Under the pieces are notes generated by a model. The model searched no databases and was not told where the DNA came from. It was given only the letters and a program-made list of their open reading frames with translations. A DNA stretch of 64,000 nucleotides from Saccopteryx bilineata (Eukaryota; Chordata; Mammalia; Chiroptera; Emballonuridae), in NCBI RefSeq assembly GCF_036850765.1, contig NC_089498.1:48473795-48537794 (forward strand), written 5' to 3'. This document shows positions 22,595 through 33,705 of this stretch, in pieces. The first letter of the stretch is position 1. Every line of letters begins with the position of its first letter. A program made the translations under genes and the position numbers.

Positions 22595-23455
22595 TTGTGA
22601 CAGGCAGCCTCTAAATTGACCCTACTGATCCCTGTCTCCTCATATTTATTCCCTTATGTAATCTCCTCTTCTTGAGTGAGAGAGGATCCAGTAAGCCCCG
22701 TCTAACACACAGGATACGGCTAAAGTGATGAAATGTCACTTCTGAGATTATGTTATAAAAAGATGTGACTTGTCCTGAGCTTTCTCTCCTGAGCTGTCTA
22801 TTGCATTGCTTATTCTGGGGGCAGCCAGCTGCCATCCTGGGAGACAGCCTTTAGAGAGGCTCGCGTGAAAGCTTGGAAGTGAATCTTCTGTGGCCTGCAA
22901 CAGCCACGTGTGTGACCTTGGACACGAATTCTCCTAAAATGAGCCCAGGGAAGACTGCAGCCTCGACTGACCCCTTCATGGCAGCCTTGTCAGACCCAGT
23001 GTAGCTCCCTCCAGATTCCTGCTCCACAGAACTGGTAAGTGTTCCTTGTTTCTAGATGTTATGTGTAAGGTCGGTGGATAATGGGGAAAGGTCAGACCCG
23101 CAAACTTTGGCTAGGACCGCCCACAACCAAGTGCGCCAAAAGAAACTTCCCAGGAACCCTTTGGAAAAAAGCGACTGTCTGCCAGCCGGTCAGATTTCAC
23201 CAGTCATATTAGCTCGACCACCCTAGGGACCTTTTAAATATCTCCCACACGGGTCACCACTTGCGACTTCCCTGGCCTCCATCTTTCCTCGGGGCCAGGG
23301 AACCTCGCTGGGCAGGATGTGCGCTCTGTACTCATAAAGCCTTTTGTTATTCCACACTTCGTGGCTCCAGCCCCTTCCTTCCTTCTGGGTGGGGAAAAAT
23401 ACCTTACATTATGGTTTGGGGTAATTTGTTCCACAGCAACAGATAACTAATACAA
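22595..23455 (+). mobile_element. Old eutherian LTR-like repeat, split by a solo LTR
   Basis: Text such as 'gtcacttctgagattatg', 'gcagccagctgccat', 'tgggagacagcctttagag' and the end 'ggtaatttgttccacagcaacagataactaatac' follows a common old mammalian repeat ending that I know by pattern but cannot name securely. It is continuous if 23064-23408 and one copy of TTATG are removed. Confidence 0.6.
23064..23408. mobile_element. Solo LTR of an endogenous retrovirus
   Basis: A 345-bp unit starts TGTAAGGT and ends ACCTTACA, perfectly inverted 8-bp termini of the TG...CA kind, and is flanked by the 5-bp duplication TTATG (23059-23063 and 23409-23413). A TATA-like 'ttttaaatat' lies near 23232 and a poly(A)-like 'cataaagcc' near 23333, which would orient it on the plus strand. 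No internal viral genes remain, so it is a recombined solo LTR. Family not identified; it lies inside an older repeat. Confidence 0.88.
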
Positions 23456-23650
23456 GTGTTATGCTAATGAGTTCACATAATATAACTCTTTTATCTTCAC
23501 AACCACTAAAAAGAATAGAAAATACTACCCAATTCCTCAATGAGGCAATGGAGCATTAGAGAAATTAAGACATTTGACCACATATAATGAGTGCGTAGTG
23601 GAGTCAAAATTTGAGTACAAATCTCATTCACTATACTCTGTTGCTTCTCC
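23456..23650 (-). repeat. MIR SINE fragment
   Basis: Plus strand shows 'ctcaatgaggcaatggagc', 'attaagacatttgaccac' and 'agtggagtcaaaatttgag', the reverse-complement order of MIR. Diverged. Confidence 0.6.
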
Positions 23651-25456
23651 CTAGAAGCAAATTAGTTCTTCCAGCTTTTCATTTATTAATCCATCACCCA
23701 ACAGGAATGTGCTGGGCACTGCTCTGTGGATTATAGCAACAAAAATGATTAACAAGATTATTGCCTTCCCAGAGCTCCCAGACCAGTGATGAAGCCTAAG
23801 TAAAAGACATGTAAGTAATAATTTCACATTGCCATAAGTGCGTGGCTGACAGAAACAATGTAGCAAGACAAAGATCAGTGGAAGAAGGGGCGGGGGAGTC
23901 AGTTGGATTGGAAGGTCAATGAGGTCCTGGCATTTGAAGGATGATATCAAAACAGCCATAGGAAGCCTTCTCGAAAGAGCCATTTAGGAAAATGGGCTAC
24001 TTCCTCCTTCATTTCTTACTCTTTGTTTTTTTACTATGATTTTACTGGTTCTTTTAACTATGACCCCAGGCTCAGAACCTCTTCTAACTAACCTAGCTTG
24101 GAGCTCTCTACCACTTGGAATAACATTATGTTCATATATGATAAATTCAAATGGTCCACATTTGCATTAGCCCTTCAGGTTTGTTCTATATTCTCCCTTA
24201 TGAGTTAAAAAACACCTACTTTAAAAAAGCCACAATATCCTTCCAAGCTTTGTTTTTTTCCTATAGGTGCTAGTGCCTCCCACAACCTTATACTGGGATT
24301 GTCCCTCCATTCAGAAAGGTATTGTAACTGGAATATCACAGGTGTAATGAGCATTACCTGGCTCATAAAATGTTCTAGAGGGACTTGTGAATGTTGATAA
24401 ATGTACAAATGTTTGCAGTACAGTCATTAAAATGCATATTACATTTGTATTTGAATTGCAGGGAAAAAAATTCAAATATCCATTAAATATATAGTAAGAA
24501 ATAACAACTCTTCATTCACATAGGAGCTTACGTGTTAACCAGAGCCCTAGCTCTCATTCCAACTGTGAAGGACAGACAGCCTATTAATGAAAACATATTA
24601 TAGCTAACATGCCATTTCTTGAACAGAGTGGACAGTTCACAATATGCTGTGTTATTCGAAATATGTATAGCTTTTTATTTTAATTTGCTTTAAAAAATGC
24701 TATTAAGAAGGACCCATCCCATATGTTAAAAATGAGAAAGGTTATGAGAGGTTGGTAGGAGAGTCAGTGGGGGGAAAAGATGAGAAAAGAGAGAAAAGAC
24801 AGAAGGAGCAGTGGCCCAAAGGGGTCTGGCCATGAATTACTCACTATGTAACAACAGCTGCAAAGACAGATGAAGGATGCCTTCAGAACAAAATTTTCAT
24901 ACTGGTTTGATAAACAACTATTGGAATTTACTTGTTGCTTTTATAATATATTATTCATGATTTTCATGGAAATTTGGCTACAAAATGTGAACAATTTCCA
25001 TACTCAACATGGTTATTCCTTATATAGTAATTAAAGACTTTTTACCTTAAATTGAATGTGGGCCTGCAATAGGTTCTGGGGGCTGAGACACTAAATAACG
25101 TCAATGTTGTCTTAATACAAATTGAAAGCTTAAAAATGTTTTATAACTGAGACTAAAATGTAAGCAATCTGGTCTGAATATAACCATTGCGGTAGTGCAG
25201 CTGTTTAAGCAGCAATGTTAGATAATGTCTACAGCTGGTCTTCCAATTGCTGCAATAAATGAATCAGTTAAGTAACTCAACTCTAAAAACACTGTGTTGA
25301 TCTGCTTAATCACAGCCTGAAACAGCCTCATACGGAAGTGGTAGTATTTTCAGTCTCATTCAGCAAACTTACCATCAATGAGCTTATAAATTGCAAGTGA
25401 TGTATTGAGTTTCCCAAAATGAGGTCCTATTATTTGTGCATCCTAAGACTTCAGAT
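23651..25456. other. Unique DNA, possible constrained noncoding segment
   Basis: No gene or clear repeat. The part 24850-25450 is the least repeat-like stretch of this region, with balanced AT-rich composition and short motifs resembling developmental enhancer DNA. That is an impression only. Confidence 0.3.
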
Positions 25457-25558
25457 GTGTTTGAAAGGATCTGCTTTGTGTGTGGGCACTGTTAGTATTG
25501 ATAACTTGTGTTTGAAAAGATCTGCTTTGTGTGTGGGCGCTGTTAGTATTGATAACTT
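25457..25558. repeat. 51-bp tandem duplication
   Basis: Two head-to-tail units at 25457-25507 and 25508-25558, each opening 'gtgtttgaaa' and closing 'gttagtattgataactt', differ at two positions (ggatc/agatc and gcact/gcgct). Confidence 0.95.
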
Positions 25559-25560
25559 GG

Positions 25561-25790
25561 TGTATTAGTCAGAATTCCTCAAAGAAACAGGAGAGCATGT
25601 GGGTGTATGGGGGAGGAGGATTTTAAGGAACTGGCTTATGGAATTGTGGGGTGGGGACTGGCAAGTCTGAAATCTGTAGGTCTGGTGGATAGAAACTCAG
25701 GCAAGAGGTGAAGTTATAGTCTTAAATCTGAAATCCATAGATCAGACTGGCAGTCTGGAAACTCAGGTAAGATTTCTATGCTATAATCTT
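25561..25790 (+). mobile_element. Old eutherian repeat, first fragment
   Basis: Begins 'tgtattagtcagaattcctc' and runs through 'ggaactggcttatggaattg' and 'caagtctgaaatctgtagg', the layout of a very common old mammalian repeat I recognise by pattern but cannot name with certainty. It resumes at 26240-26307 and again at 34160-34315 ('acctagccaagttgacaagta'). Confidence 0.55.
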
Positions 25791-26223
25791 TTTTTTTTTT
25801 TTTTTAATTTTTTTAGTCAGGAATAGGAGGGGAGGCAAAGACAGACTCCCGCATGAGCCCTGACCAGGATCCACCCAACCAGCCCACTAGGGGGTGATGC
25901 TCTGCCCATCTGGGGTACTGCTCTGTTGCTCAGCAACTGAGCTCTTCTTGGGGTCTGAGGCGAGGCCACGCAGCCATCCTCAGTGCCCTGGGGCAACTTG
26001 GTTCAATCAAGCCATTGCTGTAGGAGGGGGAAAGAGAAAGAGAGAGAGAGAGAGAGTGAGAGAAAGAGAGAGTGAGTAAGAGAGAGAGAGAGAGAGAAGC
26101 GAGAGGGGGAGGAGTGGAGAAGCAGATGGGTGATTCTCCTATGTGCTCTGACCAGGAATTGAACCTGGGACATCCACACATCAGGCCAATGCTTTACACT
26201 GAGCCAACCAGCCAGGCAGGGCC
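25791..26223 (-). mobile_element. Bat SINE, older type A subfamily
   Basis: Antisense, with T-rich tail complement, 'actcccgcatgagccctgac', 'ctgttgctcagcaactgag' signature, a GA-rich tract (26030-26110) and head complement ending 'gccaaccagccaggca'. Flanked by TCTATGCTATAATCTT (25775-25790) and TCTATGCTACTATCTT (26224-26239), a 16-bp duplication with one mismatch. Confidence 0.93.
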
Positions 26224-26239
26224 TCTATGCTACTATCTT

Positions 26240-26307
26240 GAGGCTCAATTCCTTCTATAGGAAACCTCAGTTTTTGCTCTTAAAATCTTCAGATGTTTAG
26301 ATAAGGT
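26240..26307 (+). mobile_element. Old eutherian repeat, second fragment
   Basis: 'aattccttctataggaaacctcag' continues the repeat begun at 25561. It is cut again by L1 copy 1. Confidence 0.5.
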
Positions 26308-26321
26308 CTGTCACTATTATT
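26308..26321. repeat. Target-site duplication of L1 copy 1, left arm
   Basis: CTGTCACTATTATT, identical to 34146-34159. Confidence 0.93.
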
Positions 26322-26499
26322 ATTATTATTTTTTTTTTTATAATTTTATTTTTTTAATGGGGTGACATCAATAAATCAGGATACATATATTCAAAGATAA
26401 CAAGTCCAGGTTATCTTGTCGTTCAATTATGTTGCATACCCACCACCCAAAGTCAGATTGTCCTCTGTCACCTTCTATCTTGTTTTCTTTGTGCCCCTC

Positions 26500-26545
26500 C
26501 CCACCCCCTATCCCTCTCCCATTCCCCCTCCCCCCGTAACCACCA
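26500..26545 (-). promoter_or_regulatory. G-rich tract in L1 copy 1 3'UTR
   Basis: The minus strand has several runs of three or more G within 45 bases, enough for a G-quadruplex. Such a G-rich 3'UTR tract is a known, poorly understood feature of mammalian L1s. Copy 2 has the same tract near 56810-56852. Confidence 0.7.
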
Positions 26546-26575
26546 CACTCTTATCAATGTCTCTTAGTTTCACTA

Positions 26576-29500
26576 TTATGTCCCACCTATGTATGGAATA
26601 ATACAGTTCCTGTTTTTTTCTGATTTACTTATTTCGCTTCGTATCATGTTATCAAGATCCCACCATTTTGCTGTAAATGTTCCGAGTCATCATTTCTTAT
26701 GGCTGAGTAGTATTCCATAGTGTATATGTGCCACATCTTCTTTATCCAGTCATCTATTGATGGGCTTTTTGGTTGTTTCCATGTCCTGGCCACTGTGAAC
26801 AATGCTGCAATAAACATGGGGCTGCATGTGTCTTTACGTATCAATGTTTCTGAGTTTGGGGATATATACCCAGTAGAGGGATTGCTGGGTCATAAGGTAG
26901 TTCTATTTTCAGTTTTTTGAGGAACCACCATACTTTCTTCCATAATGGTTGTACTACTTTACATTCCCACCAACAGTGTATGAGGGTTCCTTTTTCTCCA
27001 CAGCCTCTCCAACATTTGCTATTACCTGACTTGCTAATAACAGCTAATCGAACAGGTGTGAGGTGGTATCTCATTGCCGTTTTGATTTGCATTTCTCTAA
27101 TAGCTAAAGAAGATGAGCATCTTTTCATATATCTGTTGGCCATTTGTATTTCTTCCTGGGAGAAGTGTCTATTCATATCCTCTTCCCATTTTTTTATTGG
27201 ATTGTTTGTTTGTTTGTTGTTGAGTTTTATGAGTTCTTTGTATATTTGGATATTAGGCCCTTATCTGAGCTGTTGTTTGAAAATATCATTTCCCATTTAG
27301 TTGGCTTTCTGTTTATTTTGTTATCAGTTTCTCTTGCTGAGCAAAAACTTCTTAGTCTGATGTAGTCCCATTCATTATTTTTCGCCTTCACTTCTCTTGC
27401 CATTGGAGTCAAATTCATAAAATGCTCTTTAAAACCCAGGTCCATGAGTTGAGTACCTATGTCTTCTTCTATGTACTTAATTGTCTCAGGTCTTATGTTT
27501 AGATCTTTGATCCATTTTGAGTTAATTTTTGTACAGGGGGAGAGACTGTAGTCCAGTTTCATTCTTTTGCATGTGGCTTTCCAGTTTTCCCAGCACCATT
27601 TATTGAAGAGGCTTTCTTTTCTCCATTGTGTGTTGTTGGCCCCTTTATCAAAAATTATTTGACTATATATATGTGGTTTTATTTCTGGACTTTCTATTCT
27701 GTTCCATTGGTCTGAGTGTCTATTTTTCTGCCAATACCATGCTGTTTTGATTGTCGTGGCCCTATAATAGAGTTTGAAGTCAGGTATTGTTATGCCCCCA
27801 GCTTCATTCTTTTGCTTTAGGATTGCTTTGGCTATTCGGGGTTCTTTATAGTTCCATATAAATCTGATGATTTTTTGCTCTATTTCTTTAAAAAATGTCA
27901 TTGGAAGTTTGACGGGAATTGCATTAAATTTGTATATTGCTTTGGGTAATATAGCCATCTTGATTATATTTATTCTTCCTAGCCAAGAACAAGGTATATT
28001 CTTCCATCTCATTATATCTTTTTCGATTTCCCTTAACAATGGTTTATAGTTTTCATTACATAAGTCCTTTACATTCTTTGTTATGTTTATTCCTAAGTAT
28101 TTTTTTTTGTTGTTGTTGCAATCGTGAAGGGGATTATTCTTTTGAGTTCCTTCTCAGTTGTTTCATTGTTGGCATATAGAAAGGCTATTGACTTCTGTAT
28201 GTTAATTTTGTATCCTGCGACCTTACTGTATTGGCTTATTGTTTCTAGTAGTCTTTTTGTGGATTCTTTGGGGTTTTTGATGTATAGGATCATATCATCT
28301 GCAAAAAGTGATACCTTTACTTCTTCTTTTCGATATGGATGCCTTTTATTTCTTTGTCTTGTCTGATTGCTCTGGCTAGAACCTCTAGTACCACATTAAA
28401 TAAGAGTGGAGAGAGTGGACAACCCTGTCTTGTTCCTGATTTAAGGGGGAAAGCCTTCAGTTTAGTGCCATTTAATATGATGTTAGCTGATGGTTTATCA
28501 TATATGGCCTTTATCATGTTGAGATATTTTCCTTCTATACCCATTTTGTTGAGAGTCTTAAACATAAAATTGTGTTGTATTTTATCGAAAACCTTTTCTG
28601 CGTCTATTGATAAGATCATGTGGTTTTTGTTCTTTGTTTTGTTGATATGGTGTATTACATTAACCGTTTTACGTATGTTGAACCATCCTTGAGATTCTGG
28701 GATGAATCCCACTTGATCATGATGTATTATTTTTTTAATATGTTGTTGTATTCAATTTGCTAGTATTTTGTTTAGTATTTTAGCATCTGTATTCATTAGA
28801 GATATTGGTCTGTAGTTTTCTTTTTTTGTGCCATCCTTGCCTGGTTTTGGTATGAGGGTTATGTTGGCCTCATAAAATGTGTTTGGAAGTATTGCTTCTT
28901 CTTCAATTTTTTGGAAGACTTTGAGTAGAATAGGAACCAAGTCTTCTTTGAATGTTTGATAAAATTCGCTGGTATAGCCGTCAGGGCCTGGACTTTTATT
29001 ATTGGGGAGTTTTTAATGGTTTTTTCTATTTCCTCTCTACTGATAGGTCTATTTAGACTTTCTGCTTCTTCTTGACTCAGTCTAGGAAGGTTGTATTTTT
29101 CTAGGAATTTATCCATTTCTTCTAGGTTGTTGAATTTAGTGGCATAAAGTTTTTCATAGTATTCTACAATAATTCTTTGTATATCTACGGTGTCCGTGGT
29201 GATTTCTCCTCTTTCATTTTGGATTTTGTTTATATGAGTTCTTTCTCTTTTTTCCTTGGTAAGTCTTGCCAAGGGTTTGTCAATTTTGTTGATCTTTCAA
29301 AGAACCAGCTCCTTGTTCTATTAATTTTTTCTATAGTTTTTCTGTTCTCTAATTCATTTATTTCTGCTCTGATTTTTATTATCTCCTTTCTTCGGCTGGT
29401 TTTGGGTTGTCTTTGTTCTTCTTTTCTAGTTCCTTAAGGTGGGAAGTTAAGTGGTTCACTTGGGCTCTCTCTTGTTTGTTCATATATGCCTGAAGCGATA

Positions 29501-30398
29501 TGAACTTCCCTCTTATCACTGCTTTTGCTGCATCCCATAGATTCTGATATGTCGTATTGTCATTTTCATTAGTCTGTATATATCTTTTGATCTCTGCACT
29601 TATTTCTTCTTTGACCCATTCATTTTTTAAAAGTATGTTGTTTAGTTTCCACATTTTTGTGGGATTTTTTTCCTCTTTTTTGCAGTTGAATTCTAGTTTC
29701 AGGGCTTTATGATCAGAAAATATGCTTGGTACAACTTCAATTTTTCTGAATTTGCTGATGTTGTTTTTGTGGCCCAACATATGGTCAATTCTTGAGAATG
29801 ATCCATGTATACTGGAGAAAAATGTATACTCAGTCACTTTGGGATGAAATGTCCTGTAGATGTCTATCATATCCAGGTGCTCTAGTGTTTTGTTTAAGGC
29901 CACTATGTCTTTGTTGATTCTCTGTTTGGATTACCGATCTAGAGCCGTCAGCGGTGTATTGAGGTCTCCAAGTATGATTGTATTTTTGTCAGTTTTTGTT
30001 TTAAGATCAATAAGTAGCTGTCTTATATATTTTGGTGCTCCTTGGTTTGGTGCATATATATTAAGAATTGTTATGTCTTCTTGATTCAGTGTCCCCTTAG
30101 CCATTATGAAATGGCCATTTTTGTCTCTGAGTACTTTTCCTGTCTTGTAGTCAGCATTATTCGATATGAGTATTGCTACACCTGCTTTTTTTTGGATGTT
30201 ATTTGCTTGGAGTATTGTTTTCCAGCCTTTCACTTTGAATTTGTTTTTATCCTTGTTACTTAGATGAGTTTCCTGTAGGCAGCATACAGTTGGATTTTCT
30301 TTTTTAATCCATTCTGCTACTCTGTGCCTTTTTATTGGTGAGTTTAATCCGTTTACATTTAGTGTAATTATTGATACTTGTGAGTTCCCTATTGCCAT
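26576..30398 (-). pseudogene. L1 copy 1 ORF2 (EN-RT), broken
   Basis: Starts at ATG 30398-30396 (MAIGNSQV). Residues 1-155 hold endonuclease landmarks: NVNGLNS, QETHL and GDLNTPLT. A nonsense codon at 29933-29931 ends this piece where copy 2 encodes W-S-S. Later fragments carry [10 protein letters not shown], the fingers/palm text '[14 protein letters not shown]', the region around the FADD site, '[14 protein letters not shown]', and the Cys-rich tail '[18 protein letters not shown]' (26841-27176 frame). The protein would nick target DNA and prime reverse transcription. Several frameshifts make this copy inactive; one, at 29295-29297, is shared with copy 2. Confidence 0.95.
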
Positions 30399-30628
30399 TT
30401 TATATCTTGCTTTCTGTTAGTTTTGTGTCTTGTTTGATCCTTCTCTTTCGTTTTTCTATCTTTTGTTTTTATTTGGTTGTATTCCATACATCTTTCCTCT
30501 GTTGCTATCTTTTTTATCTCATGTGCTTCTGTGGTGGTTTTTTCAATGGTGGTTACCTTTGAGTAATGAAAAGGGTCCCTACCCTGTTCATTGTAGCGAA
30601 CTATTTTGTGAGTACTTTTGCACTCCAT
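30389..30628 (-). CDS. 79-codon ORF in L1 copy 1 inter-ORF spacer
   Basis: A minus-strand frame starts MECKSTHKIV, is rich in Lys, Glu and Thr, and ends at the TAG at 30391-30389, inside the first codons of ORF2. The ORF2 ATG (30398-30396) therefore lies upstream of this stop in a different frame. The same frame is present with identical translation in copy 2 (60947-60708). Human L1 has only a short spacer here. I recognise no domain. It may be chance, or it may feed reinitiation at ORF2; two young copies cannot tell. Confidence 0.3.
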   Translation of the reverse strand: MECKSTHKIVRYNEQGRDPFHYSKVTTIEKTTTEAHEIKKIATEERCMEYNQIKTKDRKTKEKDQTRHKTNRKQDIKWQ

Positions 30629-30682
30629 CGTCCTTTGCTACTGTTAATCTCCATCTTCTCCCCCTCTTTCTTTTTGTTGTTG

Positions 30683-31721
30683 TCACAGTTTAAATTTGGT
30701 TTTATTGTGTCTTCTTGGAGCTTTTACTTGTGGCTCTGTTTTTTTTTTGTTCTTTGTATCTGATTGGAGAACCCCCTTTAGTAATTCCTGGAGTGGTGGT
30801 TTTCTGATGATAAATTCCCTCATCTTTTCTGTATCTGTGAATGTTTTTATTTCTCCTTCGTATTTGAAGGATAGCTTTGATGGGTATAGTATTCGTGGCT
30901 GAAAGTTCCTCTCTTTCAGGACTTTAAATATTGGGGTCCACTCTCTTCTAGCTTGTAGAGTTTCTGCTGAGAAATCTGATGATAATCTAATGGGCCTTCC
31001 TTTATATGTTGTATTCTTCTTTTCCCTGGCTGCTTTGAGAATTTTTTCTTTGCTGTTGGTTTGTGTCAATTTCATTATGATATGCCTTGGAGTAGGTTTG
31101 TTGGGGTTAAGAAAACTTGGAGTTCTGTTTGCTTCTTGAACTTGAGGCTTTAGTTCTTTCCACAGGCTTGGGAAGTTCTCATCTATTATTTGTTTGAGTA
31201 TGTTCTCCATTCCATTTTCTCTTTCTTCTCCCTCTGATATACCTATTATTCTTATGTTATTCTTTTTGATGGAGTCAGATAATTCTTGTAGGGCTATCTC
31301 ATTTTTTTTTTATTTTTGAGTCTCTTTCTTCTTCTCTCTGTTGTGCCTCAAGTTGCTTGTCTTCTATTTCACTAATCCTCTCTTCTATCTGACCTGTTCT
31401 ATTAGCTAAGCTTGTTACTTCGTTTTTCAGCTCGTGAATTGAGTTTTTCATCTCTGTTTGATTTGTTATTATAGTTTCAATTTCCTTGGTAATATATTCT
31501 TTGTGTTCATTGAGTTGTTTTCTGAGCTCCCTAAATTGCCTTTCTGTGTTTTCTTGTATATCTCGGAGGATTTTTAGGATTTCTATCTTGAATTCTCTGT
31601 CATTTAGCTCCAAGTTTTCCAATATATTAATTTTTTTCTCCATAGATTTTTCCTCATCTAGCTGTGTTACCTCTCTTTCTTTTGTATCCATGATATTCGA
31701 TTTTCTCTTCCTTAATGGCAT
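30683..31721 (-). pseudogene. L1 copy 1 ORF1, frameshifted
   Basis: Starts at 31721 (MPLRKRKSN), continues 140 codons through a Glu/Lys-rich coiled coil, then breaks at a T-homopolymer near 31301-31312. The remainder (31210-30683) carries RRM and C-terminal text such as PRHIIMKL, SAETLQARREW and FQPRILYPSKLSF. ORF1p is the trimeric RNA-binding chaperone of the L1 particle. The C terminus differs from copy 2 because the T run near 30739-30748 has ten rather than nine T, giving a longer basic tail. Confidence 0.93.
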
Positions 31722-33132
31722 CTGAGGGTGGTTTTGTTGATAGTATTAATGAGATTTAATAAAGAATAAAAAGTTAAAAAAATAACAATAAAAAAATAAA
31801 AAATCGAAAAGAGTTGTTTTTTTTAAAAAAATTAATAATGAAATAAAGAAAAATAAAATAAAATAAAAATTAAAGAAAAGGAAATTATTCCCCCCCTCCT
31901 TTTTTTCTCTCCTCTCCTCTCCCCTCTTTCTTGAGAAAATTTTGTGGTGGACTGTGAATTATAACAAACAATGCCTGTGATGGAGGGCCTGAATTGGGGA
32001 AAAGTAATAAAGGGGCAAAAAAAAAAAAAAGAAAAAAAAAAGAAAAAAAAGAAAAGGAAAAAAAAAAGAGCGTATGGACCCACAAAAAGCAAATAAGGAA
32101 AAAATTTGGGTCAAGAATAAAATGATTTGCTTTTAGGTGTTGGTTGTCTAAGAGTTATGATGAGAGGAATAAGAGGAAAACGGAAAAATGGGGGGACAAA
32201 TTAAAAATTACTATTGTATTTAGTGGAACAAGAACTAGATAATATGGAGAGCCAGGGATGAGAGCTCTGCTAGTGAGTTAAAAAGGTGAAGTAAAAACCC
32301 CCCAAAATGCCACAAACATAGGTTTGAATCCCAGATAAGATAATTTGTTTGTTATTGAGGTTTGAATGAGAGGAGATATAAAGGAGAAAGGAAGAAACTA
32401 ATATAGAGGGAGAAAAGAAAGAGAGAGAGAGAAAAAAAGAGGTAACCACTAAAAGAAGAAAAAAGAAAGGAGAGAGAGAGAGAGTTAAGGGTTTTGGAGT
32501 ACAACCCTCATAGAGAGAAAGGAAGAGAAGAGAAAAGATAATGGGAGATGTAACACTTATGGGTAGTGTAGTATAGGAGAGGAGAGAGTAAGACTGGTAG
32601 AGAGTTAATCGGCCAAATTGGAGGAGGAAAAAAAAGTATCAAGAATGAAGATAAGAGAAACAAACGAACAAATATAATAAAATGGGATAGGTTATAAAGT
32701 CTGCAGATTATTCTTGATTTTGAGAGGTTATCTTCTTGCTTTTTCTTTTCTCTCCCTCTTTCTGGTCGGTGACTCTGTACCCCGGGTTCTGCCCCTTTGG
32801 CATGCTCAGGTAGAGGTTTGCAGTTGATAAGTCTCTAAGGCAATGTCATGTATTGTGCTTTAGTCTCGTTGGCAGTCGAAGCTCATTAGCATTTATAGGC
32901 TCCGACAGTGAGAGAGTCCGTGTTCCTGGAGCCTTTCTCCTAGTCTTTCCTTCCTCATTAGTAGCCTGATAATCCAGCTATGGGGTTGCTGCTACCTCTG
33001 CCTGGATAGTAAGAGGCTCAAAGAGCTGGCAACTCCCCACTCTATTTCCACTCAGCACAGGGCTCTGGGTAAGGTTCAGTCAGTCAGAGCTGCTAGCATA
33101 ATCAGGCGGGCTTTCCACCCACTCAAAGACCT

Positions 33133-33705
33133 CTGGCTCTGCCACTCTGTCCGGTAACACAAGTGGGCGCCCACTTCCGGGGCGCTTGGAGGAAACTCTC
33201 ACTCACTGTCTGCGACCAGGATATCCGGCCAGCAGTCTCACGCTCTGAGTGAAACCCCCAACCGCAGGGAAAAGTTGCAGCATTGGAATTGAGTCTCGCT
33301 CCGTCCCCGTGTGCGGCTTTTGCAAGGCGTTGGGGCGGCTCGAGATTCCGCTTTGGCCCACACAAAGGCCCCTGACTCTGCCCCTCTGTGCGATAACACG
33401 GGCGCGCACTGCCGAGGCACTTGGAGGAATCGCTCACTCCTTATCTGCGCGCGCAAACCAGGATATGAGGCCGGCCGCGGTTCCCTCTGAGTGAAACACC
33501 CTCCAGCACGGAAAATCTCCACCGTTGGAATTAGTTCTCACTCCCTCCCATGCGTGGCTTTCCCAGGGTGCTGGGGCTGCCCAGAGACTCTGCCCTCGGC
33601 CCACAGAAAGGCCTCTGACCCTGCCTCTCCATGGGGCAACACGGGCACCCACTCTCGGGGCCTAGGAAGAAATTCTCGCCCACTAACTGCGCACCGACCA
33701 GGAGA
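33133..33705 (-). repeat. Tandem ~240-bp monomers in L1 copy 1 5'UTR
   Basis: Phrases 'ctggctctgcc', 'ctgactctgcc' and 'ctgaccctgcc' start related units at 33133, 33372 and 33615. Each continues with a '(g)ataacac..gggc' type segment, 'ggaggaa..ctc', and (in the first two) 'tctgagtgaaac' and 'ttggaattgagt'-like text. Two full units of 239 and 243 bp and a partial third are visible. The arrangement recalls mouse L1 monomer promoters. Confidence 0.88.

Noticed and set aside
26317..31725. Many plus-strand open frames across L1 copy 1, and the same in copy 2
   Set aside because: They are the antisense of ORF1 and ORF2 and are rich in hydrophobic residues because the L1 coding strand is A-rich. 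No independent evidence for genes.
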